Shown one piece after another: positions 8,911 through 17,079 of a stretch of DNA of 64,000 nt; position 1 is the stretch's first letter; every line of letters starts with the position of its first letter. The notes under the pieces are model-generated. The model searched no databases. It was not told the DNA's origin and saw nothing but the letters and a program-made list of their open reading frames with translations. The translations under genes and the position numbers were made by a program. This DNA is from Mycobacterium avium subsp. avium (lineage in GTDB: Bacteria; Actinomycetota; Actinomycetes; Mycobacteriales; Mycobacteriaceae): the NCBI RefSeq assembly GCF_009741445.1, contig NZ_CP046507.1:4092001-4156000 (forward strand), in the 5' to 3' direction.

Positions 8911-9546
8911 GTGAGGCTTATCCCTGTGGGGCTGGGCGTCGGGCTGCTCGCGGGCGCAGCGGTTTTGATTGCCCCCCAATTGATTCCGCTCGCGTCGGCA
9001 TCGTGTCCGGGCGTTGAAGTGGTGTTCGCCCGGGGAACGGACGAGCCGCCCGGGGTGGGGAAGGTGGGCGGCGCGTTCGTCAGCTCGTTGCGTGAGCAGA
9101 CCCGCAAAAGCGTTGGCGCATATGGGGTGAACTATCCGGCCAACAAGGACTTCCTGGCCGCCGCGGACGGCGCCAACGACGCCAGTAACCACATCCAGCA
9201 GATGGCCGGGAACTGCCCGAACACCAAACTGGTGCTGGGCGGGTATTCGCAGGGCGCCGCCGTCATCGACATCGTCACCGCCGCACCGGTGCCGGGCCTG
9301 GGCTTTCGCAACCCGTTGCCGCCGCAGGCCGCCGATCACGTCGCCGCCGTCGCCCTGTTTGGGAATCCGTCGGGCCGGGCCGGCCGCCTGATGAGCGCCC
9401 TGACCCCGGATTTCAGCGGCAAGACCATCGACCTGTGCAACCCGGGCGACCCGATCTGCTCGGGCGGTTACCAGTGGGCGTCGCACCTGAGCTATGTGCC
9501 CGGATTGACCAACCAGGCAGCCAGGTTCGTCGCCGCCCGGGTCTAG
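8911..9546 (+). CDS. cut4: Secreted cutinase-family serine esterase
   Basis: A 211-residue paralogue of the preceding gene without the Pro-rich tail. A signal peptide (about 30 residues, ending A-S-A-S) is followed by C-P-G-V-E-V-V-F-A-R-G-T-D-E-P-P-G. The nucleophile motif is G-G-Y-S-Q-G-A-A-V, the acid motif D-L-C-N-P-G-D-P-I-C and the likely His in W-A-S-H-L-S-Y-V. Its position matches Rv3452. Substrate is unknown; lipid or ester hydrolysis at the envelope is inferred from the family. The stop overlaps the truA stop by four bases on the opposite strand. Confidence 0.87.
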   Translation: MRLIPVGLGVGLLAGAAVLIAPQLIPLASASCPGVEVVFARGTDEPPGVGKVGGAFVSSLREQTRKSVGAYGVNYPANKDFLAAADGANDASNHIQQMAGNCPNTKLVLGGYSQGAAVIDIVTAAPVPGLGFRNPLPPQAADHVAAVALFGNPSGRAGRLMSALTPDFSGKTIDLCNPGDPICSGGYQWASHLSYVPGLTNQAARFVAARV

Positions 9547-10367
9547 CGCGAGCGCACGTCGCGGGTGATCAGGTTGCGCGCCGCCAGCTGGTCATCCGGC
9601 GGGTAGTCGACCCCGACCAGGGTCAGCCCGTGCGCCGGTGCGGTGGCGTAGTCACTGGATCGGTTTGTGGCGCTGAGCAATTCGCGACACCAGGACACCG
9701 GCCGCCGGTTCTCCCCGACCGCCAGCAGCGCCCCGACCAGGGAGCGCACCATCGACCAGCAGAACGCGTCGGCGCTGACCCTCGCAATGATCAGGTCGCC
9801 GTCGCGGGTCCAGTCCAGGCGCTGCAGGTCGCGGATGGTGGTGGCGTTCTCGCGGTGACGGCAGAACGCGGCGAAGTCGTGCAGCCCCAACAGGTCTCGC
9901 GACGCGGCGGCCATCGCCTCGACGTCCAGGGGGCGGGGCCAGGCGGTGACGTAGCGGGCCTGCTGCGGCAGCACACCCCACGGGGCCGTCGAGAGCCGGT
10001 AGACGTAGTGGCGCCGCAGCGCCGAGAACCGGGCGTCGAAACCCGCTGGCGCGCGGGTGATGTCGACGACGCGGACGTCGGTGGGCAGGAACCGGCCCAG
10101 CCGGCGCAGCAGCGGCCCGAATTCGGCTTCGCCGACGTGCGGTGCGCGCGGGTAGGCGTTCGGCAGCGCGGTGCCCGGCACGTCGAGATGAGCGACCTGC
10201 CCGGTGGCGTGCACCCCCGCGTCGGTGCGGCCCGCGGCGCGCAACCGCACCGGCGTGCGGAAGACGGTCGTCAGCGCCTCGTCGAGCACCCCGGCCACGG
10301 TCCGCTGGCCGGACTGAGTAGCCCAGCCCGCGAAACCTGTTCCGTCATAGGCGATATCGAGCCGCAG
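9543..10367 (-). CDS. truA: tRNA pseudouridine(38-40) synthase TruA
   Basis: TruA makes pseudouridine at positions 38-40 of the tRNA anticodon stem. The catalytic Asp is in A-A-G-R-T-D-A-G-V-H-A. The conserved N-terminal strand R-L-R-L-D-I-A-Y-D-G-T-G-F-A-G-W is present. No ATG, GTG or TTG lies in frame upstream of that strand before a stop. I place the start at CTG 10367, preceded at 7 bases by GCGAGGA. Alternatives are ATT at 10385, overlapping the rplQ stop, or the internal GTG at 10298, which would remove the conserved first strand. The gene follows rplQ directly and closes the infA-rpoA ribosomal operon. Confidence 0.85.
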   Translation of the reverse strand: MRLDIAYDGTGFAGWATQSGQRTVAGVLDEALTTVFRTPVRLRAAGRTDAGVHATGQVAHLDVPGTALPNAYPRAPHVGEAEFGPLLRRLGRFLPTDVRVVDITRAPAGFDARFSALRRHYVYRLSTAPWGVLPQQARYVTAWPRPLDVEAMAAASRDLLGLHDFAAFCRHRENATTIRDLQRLDWTRDGDLIIARVSADAFCWSMVRSLVGALLAVGENRRPVSWCRELLSATNRSSDYATAPAHGLTLVGVDYPPDDQLAARNLITRDVRSR

Positions 10368-10380
10368 ACGGACGTCCTCG

Positions 10381-10941
10381 CTAATCCTCGCTGGACCCTT
10401 CGGCCTCGTCCGCCGGCTGCGGCGCCGCGGCCTCCGCTTCCGGCGCGGCTTCCGGTGCGTCCGGCGCCGGCGCGGCCTCGACCGCTTCCGGCTCGACCGC
10501 CGCCTGCGGCGCCGCCGCCGCGGCCTCCGGGGCCTTCTTCGAGGCCTTCACCCGGCGCGCCCGGTCGGCCTCCGAGGTGACCGTCTTCTCCCGCACCAGC
10601 TCGATCACGGCCATCGGAGCGTTGTCGCCCTTGCGCGGCTCGACCTTGATGATGCGGGTGTAGCCGCCGTTGCGGTCGGCGAAGAACGGGCCGATCTCCT
10701 CGAACAGGACGTGCACCACGTCCTTGTCGCGGATCTTCTTGAGCACCTCGCGGCGGTTGTGCAGCGCACCCTTTTTCGCGTGCGTGATCAGCTTCTCCGC
10801 ATACGGACGCAGCGCACGCGCCTTGGGCTCGGTCGTCTTGATCCGGCCGTGCTCGAACAGCGAGGTGGCCAGGTTGGCCAGAAGGGCCTTCTGGTGCGAA
10901 GACGACCCGCCGAGGCGAGGCCCCTTGGTGGGCTTGGGCAT
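10381..10941 (-). CDS. rplQ: 50S ribosomal protein L17 with acidic C-terminal extension
   Basis: A 186-residue L17. The first ~120 residues are the conserved core (K-P-T-K-G-P-R-L-G-G-S-S-S-H-Q, then the K-A-R-A-L-R-P-Y-A-E-K-L-I-T region). The last ~60 residues are a low-complexity Ala/Glu/Pro extension ending G-S-S-E-D that E. coli L17 lacks; long acidic tails are usual in actinobacterial L17. It lies 28 bases after rpoA and just before truA, in the usual alpha-operon order. Confidence 0.97.
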   Translation of the reverse strand: MPKPTKGPRLGGSSSHQKALLANLATSLFEHGRIKTTEPKARALRPYAEKLITHAKKGALHNRREVLKKIRDKDVVHVLFEEIGPFFADRNGGYTRIIKVEPRKGDNAPMAVIELVREKTVTSEADRARRVKASKKAPEAAAAAPQAAVEPEAVEAAPAPDAPEAAPEAEAAAPQPADEAEGSSED

Positions 10942-10969
10942 TGCTGACGCTCCTTAGGTCAAAGCCGTG

Positions 10970-12013
10970 TTACAGCTGTTCGGTTTCCGCGTAGTCCTGG
11001 TCGTCGTAGGCGGCCTCGGTGGACCAGGTGCCGGTGGCGACGTCGTAACCCGCGACCTGCGACGGGTCGAAGCTCGGCGGGCTGTCCTTGAGCGACAGGC
11101 CCAGCTGGTGCAGCTTGACCTTCACCTCGTCGATGGACTTCTGGCCGAAGTTGCGGATGTCGAGCAGGTCGGACTCGGTGCGGCTGACCAGCTCGCCGAC
11201 GGTGTGCACACCCTCGCGCTTGAGGCAGTTGTAGGACCGCACCGTCAGGTCCAGGTCGTCGATCGGCAGCGCGAACGACGCGATGTGGTCGGCCTCGGGG
11301 GGCGACGGCCCGATCTCGATGCCCTCGGCCTCGACGTTGAGTTCGCGTGCCAGGCCGAACAATTCGACCAGGGTCTTACCCGCCGACGCCAGCGCGTCGC
11401 GCGGCGTGATCGAGCTCTTGGTCTCCACGTCCAGGATCAGCTTGTCGAAGTCGGTGCGCTGCTCGACACGGGTGGCGTCCACCTTGTAGGTGACCTTGAG
11501 CACCGGCGAGTAGATGGAATCGACTGGGATACGGCCGATTTCGGCGCCCGAGGCGCGGTTCTGCACGGCCGGCACGTAGCCGCGGCCGCGCTCGACGACC
11601 AGCTCCACCTCGAGCTTGCCCTTGTCGTTCAGCGTGGCGATGTGCAGCTCGGGGTTGTGCACGGTGACGCCGGCGGGCGGCACGATGTCACCCGCGGTGA
11701 CCTCGCCGGGACCCTGCTTGCGCAGATACATGGTGACCGGCTCGTCCTCCTCCGAGGACACCACCAGGCTCTTGAGGTTCAGGATGATCGCGGTGACGTC
11801 TTCCTTGACGCCGGGCACGGTGGTGAACTCGTGCAGCACGCCGTCGATGCGGATGCTGGTGACGGCCGCCCCCGGGATCGAGGACAGCAGCGTGCGGCGC
11901 AACGAATTGCCCAGGGTGTAGCCGAATCCCGGCTCCAGCGGCTCGATGACGAACTGGGAGCGGTTGTCGGTGAGGACTTCCTCCGACAGGGTGGGTCGCT
12001 GAGAGATCAGCAT
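10970..12013 (-). CDS. rpoA: RNA polymerase alpha subunit
   Basis: A 347-residue alpha subunit. The start is the ATG of M-L-I-S-Q-R-P-T-L-S-E-E, the mycobacterial RpoA N-terminus, with GGAGAAGAAG just upstream. The dimerisation domain has R-F-x-I-E-P-L-E-P-G-F-G-Y-T-L-G-N-S-L-R-R-T-L-L-S. The C-terminal domain has L-T-V-R-S-Y-N-C-L-K-R-E-G-V-H-T-V and the helix-hairpin-helix N-F-G-Q-K-S-I-D-E-V. It is part of the infA-rplQ operon. Confidence 0.98.
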   Translation of the reverse strand: MLISQRPTLSEEVLTDNRSQFVIEPLEPGFGYTLGNSLRRTLLSSIPGAAVTSIRIDGVLHEFTTVPGVKEDVTAIILNLKSLVVSSEEDEPVTMYLRKQGPGEVTAGDIVPPAGVTVHNPELHIATLNDKGKLEVELVVERGRGYVPAVQNRASGAEIGRIPVDSIYSPVLKVTYKVDATRVEQRTDFDKLILDVETKSSITPRDALASAGKTLVELFGLARELNVEAEGIEIGPSPPEADHIASFALPIDDLDLTVRSYNCLKREGVHTVGELVSRTESDLLDIRNFGQKSIDEVKVKLHQLGLSLKDSPPSFDPSQVAGYDVATGTWSTEAAYDDQDYAETEQL

Positions 12014-12091
12014 GGTGTTTCTTCTTCTCCTTCTCGGCACCCGCTATTTGATGCCGCTAAGTACCCTGCGCCGGGTTCAGCGCAGGGGTTC

Positions 12092-12697
12092 TTACTTCGA
12101 GTAGAACTCGACGATCAGCTGCTCGGTGAGCGGCACGTCGATCTGCGCCCGCTCGGGCAGCTGGTGGATGAGGATGCGCTGCCGCTCCCCCACCACCTGC
12201 AGCCAGCTCGGGACGGGCCGGTCGCCCGCGGTCTCCCGCGCGATCTGGAACGGCACCGAGTTCAGCGACTGCTCGCGAACGTCGATGATGTCGTACTGCG
12301 ACACCCGATAGCTGGGCACGTCGACGCGCACGCCGTTGACCGTGAAGTGGCCGTGGGTGACCAGCTGGCGCGCCATCCGGCGGGTGCGGGCCAGGCCGGC
12401 CCGGTAGACGACGTTGTCCAGGCGGCTTTCCAGGATCCGCAGCAACTCCTCACCCGTCTTGCCGGGCTGGCGGACGGCCTCCTCGTAGTAGCGGCGGAAC
12501 TGCTTTTCCATCACGCCGTAGGTGAAGCGGGCCTTCTGCTTCTCCTGCAGCTGCAGCAGGTATTCGCTCTCCTTGATCCGCGCGCGGCCGTGCTGGCCGG
12601 GCGGGTAGGGGCGCTTCTCGAACGCCTGGTCGCCACCGACGAGGTCGGTGCGCAGCCGGCGCGACTTGCGGGTGACGGGTCCGGTGTAACGAGCCAT
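12092..12697 (-). CDS. rpsD: 30S ribosomal protein S4
   Basis: A 201-residue S4, a primary 16S rRNA binding protein. It starts M-A-R-Y-T-G-P-V-T-R-K-S-R-R. The S4 RNA-binding domain (R-L-D-N-V-V-Y-R-A-G-L-A-R-T-R-R-M-A-R-Q-L-V-T-H-G-H) is clear. The N-terminus has no Cys pairs, so this is the zinc-free form. It is located between rpsK and rpoA in the standard order. Confidence 0.98.
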   Translation of the reverse strand: MARYTGPVTRKSRRLRTDLVGGDQAFEKRPYPPGQHGRARIKESEYLLQLQEKQKARFTYGVMEKQFRRYYEEAVRQPGKTGEELLRILESRLDNVVYRAGLARTRRMARQLVTHGHFTVNGVRVDVPSYRVSQYDIIDVREQSLNSVPFQIARETAGDRPVPSWLQVVGERQRILIHQLPERAQIDVPLTEQLIVEFYSK

Positions 12698-12705
12698 GAT
12701 TTCTG

Positions 12706-13122
12706 CTAGACCCTTCTGCGCTTCGGGGGGCGGACGCCGTTGTGCGGCTGGGGGGTGACGTCGGAGATCGCGCCGACCTCCAGCCCGGCGGCCTGCAGCG
12801 ACCGGATCGCCGTCTCCCGGCCCGAGCCCGGGCCCTTGACGAACACGTCGACCTTGCGCACGCCGTGTTCCTGCGCCTTGCGGGCCGCGTTCTCGGCGGC
12901 CAGCTGGGCGGCGAACGGGGTCGACTTCCGCGAGCCCTTGAACCCGACGTGGCCGGACGACGCCCAGGCGATGACGTTGCCCTGCGGGTCGGTGATCGTC
13001 ACGATCGTGTTGTTGAACGTGCTCTTGATGTGGGCCGCGCCGTGCGGGACGTTCTTCTTCTCCCGGCGGCGGGTCTTCTGCCCCTTCTTGGGGGCAGCGG
13101 CTGCCTTCTTGGCTGGTGGCAT
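12706..13122 (-). CDS. rpsK: 30S ribosomal protein S11
   Basis: A 138-residue S11. A Lys/Ala-rich N-terminus (P-P-A-K-K-A-A-A-A-P-K-K) precedes the core H-I-K-S-T-F-N-N-T-I-V-T-I-T-D-P-Q-G-N. The C-terminus D-V-T-P-Q-P-H-N-G-V-R-P-P-K-R-R is diagnostic. It starts six bases after the rpsM stop and is followed eight bases later by rpsD. Confidence 0.98.
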   Translation of the reverse strand: MPPAKKAAAAPKKGQKTRRREKKNVPHGAAHIKSTFNNTIVTITDPQGNVIAWASSGHVGFKGSRKSTPFAAQLAAENAARKAQEHGVRKVDVFVKGPGSGRETAIRSLQAAGLEVGAISDVTPQPHNGVRPPKRRRV

Positions 13123-13128
13123 GGGTGG

Positions 13129-13503
13129 TTACCTGGCCTTCTTCTTGCCGGCGATGGTGCGCTTGGGGCCCTTGCGGGTGCGCGCGTTGGTCTTGGTCCG
13201 CTGGCCGCGCACCGGCAGGCCGCGGCGGTGCCGCAGGCCCTGGTAGCAGCCGATCTCGATCTTGCGCCGGATGTCGGCCTGGACCTCGCGGCGCAGGTCA
13301 CCCTCGACCTTGAGGTTGGCCTCGATGTAATCGCGCAGGTGGGTCAGCTGGTCATCGGTGAGATCGCGGGTGCGCAGGTCCCGGTCGATGCCGGTGGCCG
13401 CCAGGATCTCGTTCGACCGGGTGCGGCCGACACCGTAGATGTAGGTCAGGGCGATCTCCATCCGCTTATCGCGCGGCAGATCGACGCCGACTAGTCGAGC
13501 CAT
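13129..13503 (-). CDS. rpsM: 30S ribosomal protein S13
   Basis: A 124-residue S13. The start is the ATG of [14 protein letters not shown]. The helix-two-turn-helix region ([13 protein letters not shown]) and the basic tail ([20 protein letters not shown]) are present. The 205 bases upstream hold no gene but contain a stem-loop directly after rpmJ and a long leader. Confidence 0.98.
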
Positions 13504-13685
13504 GGGTGGCGTTCCTCTTTTTCTCTGCGGAGGTCTGATCCCAGCCCGTTCCCGCTTCCCCTGGGGGATTTGCGGGGCCCGGCCTCCGTCCGGGCGTGTC
13601 CGAGCGGCGCTGATTCGTCTTTTTTGGCGCTTGACGCGCCAGGCAGCTCGGTGGTGCTGGGAGGTCTGCATTCAGTTGTGTCGGG

Positions 13686-13703
13686 GGCCGGGCGAACCCG
13701 GCC
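13686..13703 (-). terminator. GC-rich UUCG stem-loop after rpmJ
   Basis: Read on the minus strand, GGCCGGG-TTCG-CCCGGCC is a perfect 7-bp stem with a UUCG tetraloop, five bases after the rpmJ stop. No U-run follows. It may be a partial terminator or an RNA processing/stability structure that separates infA-rpmJ from rpsM onward. Confidence 0.5.
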
Positions 13704-13708
13704 GCGGC

Positions 13709-13822
13709 TCAGCCTTGTCGCTGCTTGTGGCGCGGATCGGAGCAGATCACCATGACCCGCCCATGCCGACGGATCACCCTGCACTTGTCACAGATTGGCT
13801 TGACGCTCGGGTTGACCTTCAC
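13709..13822 (-). CDS. rpmJ: 50S ribosomal protein L36 (zinc form)
   Basis: A 37-residue L36 that starts at GTG 13822: [14 protein letters not shown], then [20 protein letters not shown]. The C-x2-C-x12-C-x4-H zinc ribbon is intact, so this is the zinc-binding form rather than the zinc-starvation paralogue. It lies 25 bases after infA. Confidence 0.96.
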
Positions 13823-13847
13823 GGCTGTTCGATCCTGTTCTGTGTCG

Positions 13848-14069
13848 TTACTTGTAGCGGTACACGATGCGGCCCCGGGACAGGTCGTACGGAGACAACT
13901 CCACGACCACCCGGTCCTCGGGCAGGATGCGGATGTAATGCTGCCGCATCTTGCCGCTGATGTGGGCAAGCACCTTGTGACCGTTCTCCAGCTCAATGCG
14001 AAACATCGCATTGGGCAGGGGCTCGACCACGCGGCCCTCGACCTCTATGGCGCCGTCCTTCTTGGCCAT
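13848..14069 (-). CDS. infA: Translation initiation factor IF-1
   Basis: A 73-residue S1/OB-fold protein that occupies the ribosomal A site during initiation. [23 protein letters not shown] is split here across strand 1-2, followed by [10 protein letters not shown] and the end [10 protein letters not shown]. It is the first gene of the infA-truA operon. The 254 bases upstream, up to the divergent oxidoreductase at 14324, must hold the operon promoter, but I could not single out a convincing one. Confidence 0.98.
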
Positions 14070-14323
14070 AACTGGTTAAAAATCCTCGTCGTTTAGTCTC
14101 GTTCGGGTATGCGCCCAGGTCGGCGCACCATTGCACACCGACTTGGAACGTGAGCCGGTGACAGGAAATTCCTAGGACTGGACACACAAAAAGTCGGCGC
14201 GGATGCCGCACCGTCGTTCTACGATACCTGGTTTTCGGCCGCCACCAAAATCCTCCTGACGACCGCAGACCCCCGGCCGGCGGGGGCCGGAATAGCGGCC
14301 CGCGGACGCCGGTTGCCACGACC

Positions 14324-15172
14324 ATGACCCAAGCAGCAGGCAAGCCCGATCTCGGCCGGTTCGGATCGTTCGGACGCGGCGTCACACCCCAGCAAGCCAA
14401 GGACATCGAGGCGCTCGGCTACGGCGCCGTCTGGGTGGGCGGTTCCCCGCCGGCCGAGCTGGCCTGGGTGGAGCCCCTTCTGGAGGCGACGACGACGCTG
14501 CAGGTGGCCACCGGCATCGTCAACATCTGGACCGCGCCCGCCGGGCCGGTGGCCGAATCCTTCCACCGGATCGAGGCGGCCTACCCGGGCCGCTTCCTGC
14601 TGGGCATCGGCGTCGGGCATCCCGAGGCGCACACCGAATACCGCAAGCCCTACGACGCGCTGGCCGACTACCTGACCCGGCTCGACGAGTACGGCGTGCC
14701 GGCCGGCCGCCGGGTGGTGGCGGCGCTGGGGCCGCGGGTGCTCAAACTGTCCGCCGAGCGCTCCGCCGGGGCGCACCCCTACCTGACCACGCCCGAGCAC
14801 ACCGCCAGGGCCCGCGAGCTCATCGGCCCGTCGGCCTTCCTGGCGCCCGAGTACAAGGTGGTGCTGACCACCGACGCGGAGCACGCCCGGGCGGTCGGCC
14901 GCAAGGCGCTCGACATCTACTTCAACCTCGCGAACTACCGAAACAACTGGAAGCGGCTGGGTTTCACCGACGACGAGATCACCCGGCCGGGCAGCGACCG
15001 CTTGGTCGACGCGCTGGTGGCATATGGCAGCGTGGACCGGATCGCCGCGCGGCTGCGCGAGCATCTGGACGCCGGCGCCGACCACGTGCCCGTGCAGGTG
15101 CTGACCAAGGATGAAAACCTGGTCTCGGCGCTGGCCGAACTGGCGGGGCCGCTCGGACTGAAACCGTCCTGA
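14324..15172 (+). CDS. LLM-class F420-dependent oxidoreductase (Rv3463-like)
   Basis: A 282-residue luciferase-like TIM-barrel protein. Features include I-E-A-L-G-Y-G-A-V-W-V-G, L-Q-V-A-T-G-I-V-N-I-W and the F-H-R-I-E-A-A-Y-P-G-R-F-L-L-G-I-G-V-G-H segment typical of the TIGR03620-type subgroup of F420 enzymes. It is therefore expected to use F420/F420H2 for a hydride transfer on an unknown substrate. Its position next to infA matches Mtb Rv3463. A close paralogue follows after 16 bases. No Shine-Dalgarno sequence precedes the ATG. Confidence 0.88.
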   Translation: MTQAAGKPDLGRFGSFGRGVTPQQAKDIEALGYGAVWVGGSPPAELAWVEPLLEATTTLQVATGIVNIWTAPAGPVAESFHRIEAAYPGRFLLGIGVGHPEAHTEYRKPYDALADYLTRLDEYGVPAGRRVVAALGPRVLKLSAERSAGAHPYLTTPEHTARARELIGPSAFLAPEYKVVLTTDAEHARAVGRKALDIYFNLANYRNNWKRLGFTDDEITRPGSDRLVDALVAYGSVDRIAARLREHLDAGADHVPVQVLTKDENLVSALAELAGPLGLKPS

Positions 15173-15188
15173 CCACAGGGGGAGCCGG

Positions 15189-16055
15189 ATGACTGAGGGA
15201 GTTTCGCTCAAGCCCGACCTGGGCCCGTTCGGCGTGTGGCTGTCCACCCGGTCCATCACCGCCGAACTGGCCGCGCGGATCGAATCGCTGGGCTACGGCG
15301 CCGCCTGGATCGGCGGGTCACCCGACGCCGAGCTGTCCTGGGTGGACCCCGCCCTGGCCGGCACCACCTCGCTGCACCTGGCCACCGGGATCGTCAACAT
15401 CTGGTCGGCGCCGGCCGCGGCCGTCGCCGAGTCGTTCCACCGGATCGAAAGCGGCCACCCCGGAAGGTTTTTGCTGGGCATCGGGGCCGGCCACCGCGAG
15501 CACACCCGGGAATACGTCAAGCCGTACGACGCGGTGGTCTCCTACCTCGACGAGCTCGACGCGGCGGTGATCCCGACCAGCCGGCGGGTGCTGGCCGCGC
15601 TGGGACCGCGGATGCTGCGGCTGGCCGCTCAGCGCAGCGCCGGCGCGCACCCCTTCCTGACCACCCCGGAACACACCGCCAAGGCGCGCGAATTGGTGGG
15701 CGGCTCGGTCTTTTTGGCGCCCGCGCACAAGGTCGTGCTCACCACCGACCGGGACCGGGCGCGGGCGGCCGGCCGGCAGGCCATCGAGCACAACCTGGGC
15801 CTGAGCAATTACGTGCACAACTGGCTGCGACTGGGGTTCACCGAGGCCGACGTGCGCCCACCGGGCAGCGACCGGCTGATCGACGCGGTGATCGGCTATG
15901 GCACCCCGCAGGCCGTCGCGGCGCGACTGCGCGAGCATCTGGACGCCGGGGCCGACCACGTGGCGATCCAGGTGCTGGGCGGGGATTCCGAGGAGACGCT
16001 GCTACCGGCGCTGACCGAATTGGCCGATGCTCTGGGGCTGACTCGGACGAACTGA
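15189..16055 (+). CDS. LLM-class F420-dependent oxidoreductase, tandem paralogue
   Basis: A 288-residue protein collinear with the preceding one (shared L-K-P-D-L-G, I-E-S-L-G-Y-G-A, L-A-T-G-I-V-N-I-W, F-H-R-I-E, and H-L-D-A-G-A-D-H-V near the end). It is clearly a tandem duplicate that has diverged. GGGGGAGCC lies just before the ATG. Mtb has, to my recollection, a single gene here. Substrate is unknown. Confidence 0.87.
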   Translation: MTEGVSLKPDLGPFGVWLSTRSITAELAARIESLGYGAAWIGGSPDAELSWVDPALAGTTSLHLATGIVNIWSAPAAAVAESFHRIESGHPGRFLLGIGAGHREHTREYVKPYDAVVSYLDELDAAVIPTSRRVLAALGPRMLRLAAQRSAGAHPFLTTPEHTAKARELVGGSVFLAPAHKVVLTTDRDRARAAGRQAIEHNLGLSNYVHNWLRLGFTEADVRPPGSDRLIDAVIGYGTPQAVAARLREHLDAGADHVAIQVLGGDSEETLLPALTELADALGLTRTN

Positions 16056-16069
16056 CCGATCGGCTCCGT

Positions 16070-16075
16070 TAGGGT
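16070..16075 (+). promoter_or_regulatory. -10 element (TAGGGT) for rmlB, likely leaderless
   Basis: TAGGGT ends seven bases before the rmlB ATG, and no ribosome binding site fits in between. The transcript is therefore likely to start on or next to the ATG. No clear -35 is visible. Confidence 0.45.
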
Positions 16076-16082
16076 TTGGGTC

Positions 16083-17078
16083 ATGCGGTTACTGGTCACC
16101 GGCGGCGCGGGTTTCATCGGCGCCAACTTCGTGCACAGCACCGTTCGCGAGCATCCCGAGGACTCGGTGACGGTGCTCGACGCCCTGACCTACGCGGGCC
16201 GGCGCGAGTCGCTGGCCGGCGTCGAGGATTCCATCCGGCTGGTGGTCGGTGACATCACCGACGCCGAGCTGGTGTCGCGGCTGGTCGCCGAGTCCGACGC
16301 CGTGGTGCACTTCGCCGCCGAGAGCCACGTCGACAACGCGCTGGCCGGCCCGGAGCCGTTCCTGCACACCAACGTGGTGGGCACCTTCACCATCCTGGAG
16401 GCGGTGCGGCGTCACGGCGTGCGGCTGCACCACATCTCCACCGACGAGGTCTACGGCGACCTCGAGCTCGACGACCCGAACCGGTTCACCGAGTCGACGC
16501 CGTACAACCCGTCCAGCCCGTACTCGGCGACCAAGGCGGCCGCCGACATGCTGGTGCGGGCCTGGGTGCGCTCGTACGGGGTGCGCGCGACAATCTCCAA
16601 CTGCTCCAACAACTACGGCCCGTATCAGCACGTCGAGAAGTTCATCCCGCGCCAGATCACCAACGTGCTCACCGGCCGCCGCCCCAAGTTGTACGGCACC
16701 GGCGCCAACGTGCGCGACTGGATCCACGTCGACGACCACAACAGCGCCGTGCGCCGCATCCTGGAATCCGGCGAGATCGGCCGCACCTACCTGATCAGCT
16801 CGGAGGGTGAACGCGACAACCTGACCGTGCTGCGGACGTTGCTGCAGATGATGGGGCGCGACCCCGACGACTTCGACCACGTCACCGACCGCGTCGGACA
16901 CGACCTGCGCTACGCTATCGACCCGTCCACGCTGTACGACGAATTATGTTGGGCGCCAAAGCACACCGACTTCGAGGAGGGCCTGCGTGAGACCATCGAC
17001 TGGTATCGCGCGAACGAATCGTGGTGGCGGCCGTTGAAAGACGCCTCGGAAGCGCGCTACGAAGAACGCGGGCAGTGA
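16083..17078 (+). CDS. rmlB: dTDP-glucose 4,6-dehydratase RmlB
   Basis: A 331-residue extended short-chain dehydrogenase. The NAD-binding motif is G-G-A-G-F-I-G-A-N-F at the N-terminus. The active-site segments S-T-D-E-V-Y-G-D-L and Y-S-A-T-K-A-A-A-D (Tyr-x3-Lys) are intact. It converts dTDP-glucose to the 4-keto-6-deoxy sugar, step two of dTDP-L-rhamnose synthesis. Rhamnose is needed for the linker joining arabinogalactan to peptidoglycan, so the gene should be essential. One base separates it from rmlC. Confidence 0.96.
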   Translation: MRLLVTGGAGFIGANFVHSTVREHPEDSVTVLDALTYAGRRESLAGVEDSIRLVVGDITDAELVSRLVAESDAVVHFAAESHVDNALAGPEPFLHTNVVGTFTILEAVRRHGVRLHHISTDEVYGDLELDDPNRFTESTPYNPSSPYSATKAAADMLVRAWVRSYGVRATISNCSNNYGPYQHVEKFIPRQITNVLTGRRPKLYGTGANVRDWIHVDDHNSAVRRILESGEIGRTYLISSEGERDNLTVLRTLLQMMGRDPDDFDHVTDRVGHDLRYAIDPSTLYDELCWAPKHTDFEEGLRETIDWYRANESWWRPLKDASEARYEERGQ

Positions 17079-17079
17079 C

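Noticed and set aside
13618..13643. T-run next to a GGCGC/GCGCC stem as an intrinsic terminator
   Set aside because: The T-run precedes the stem on the plus strand, where no gene ends; on the transcribed minus strand the stem is followed by A residues.
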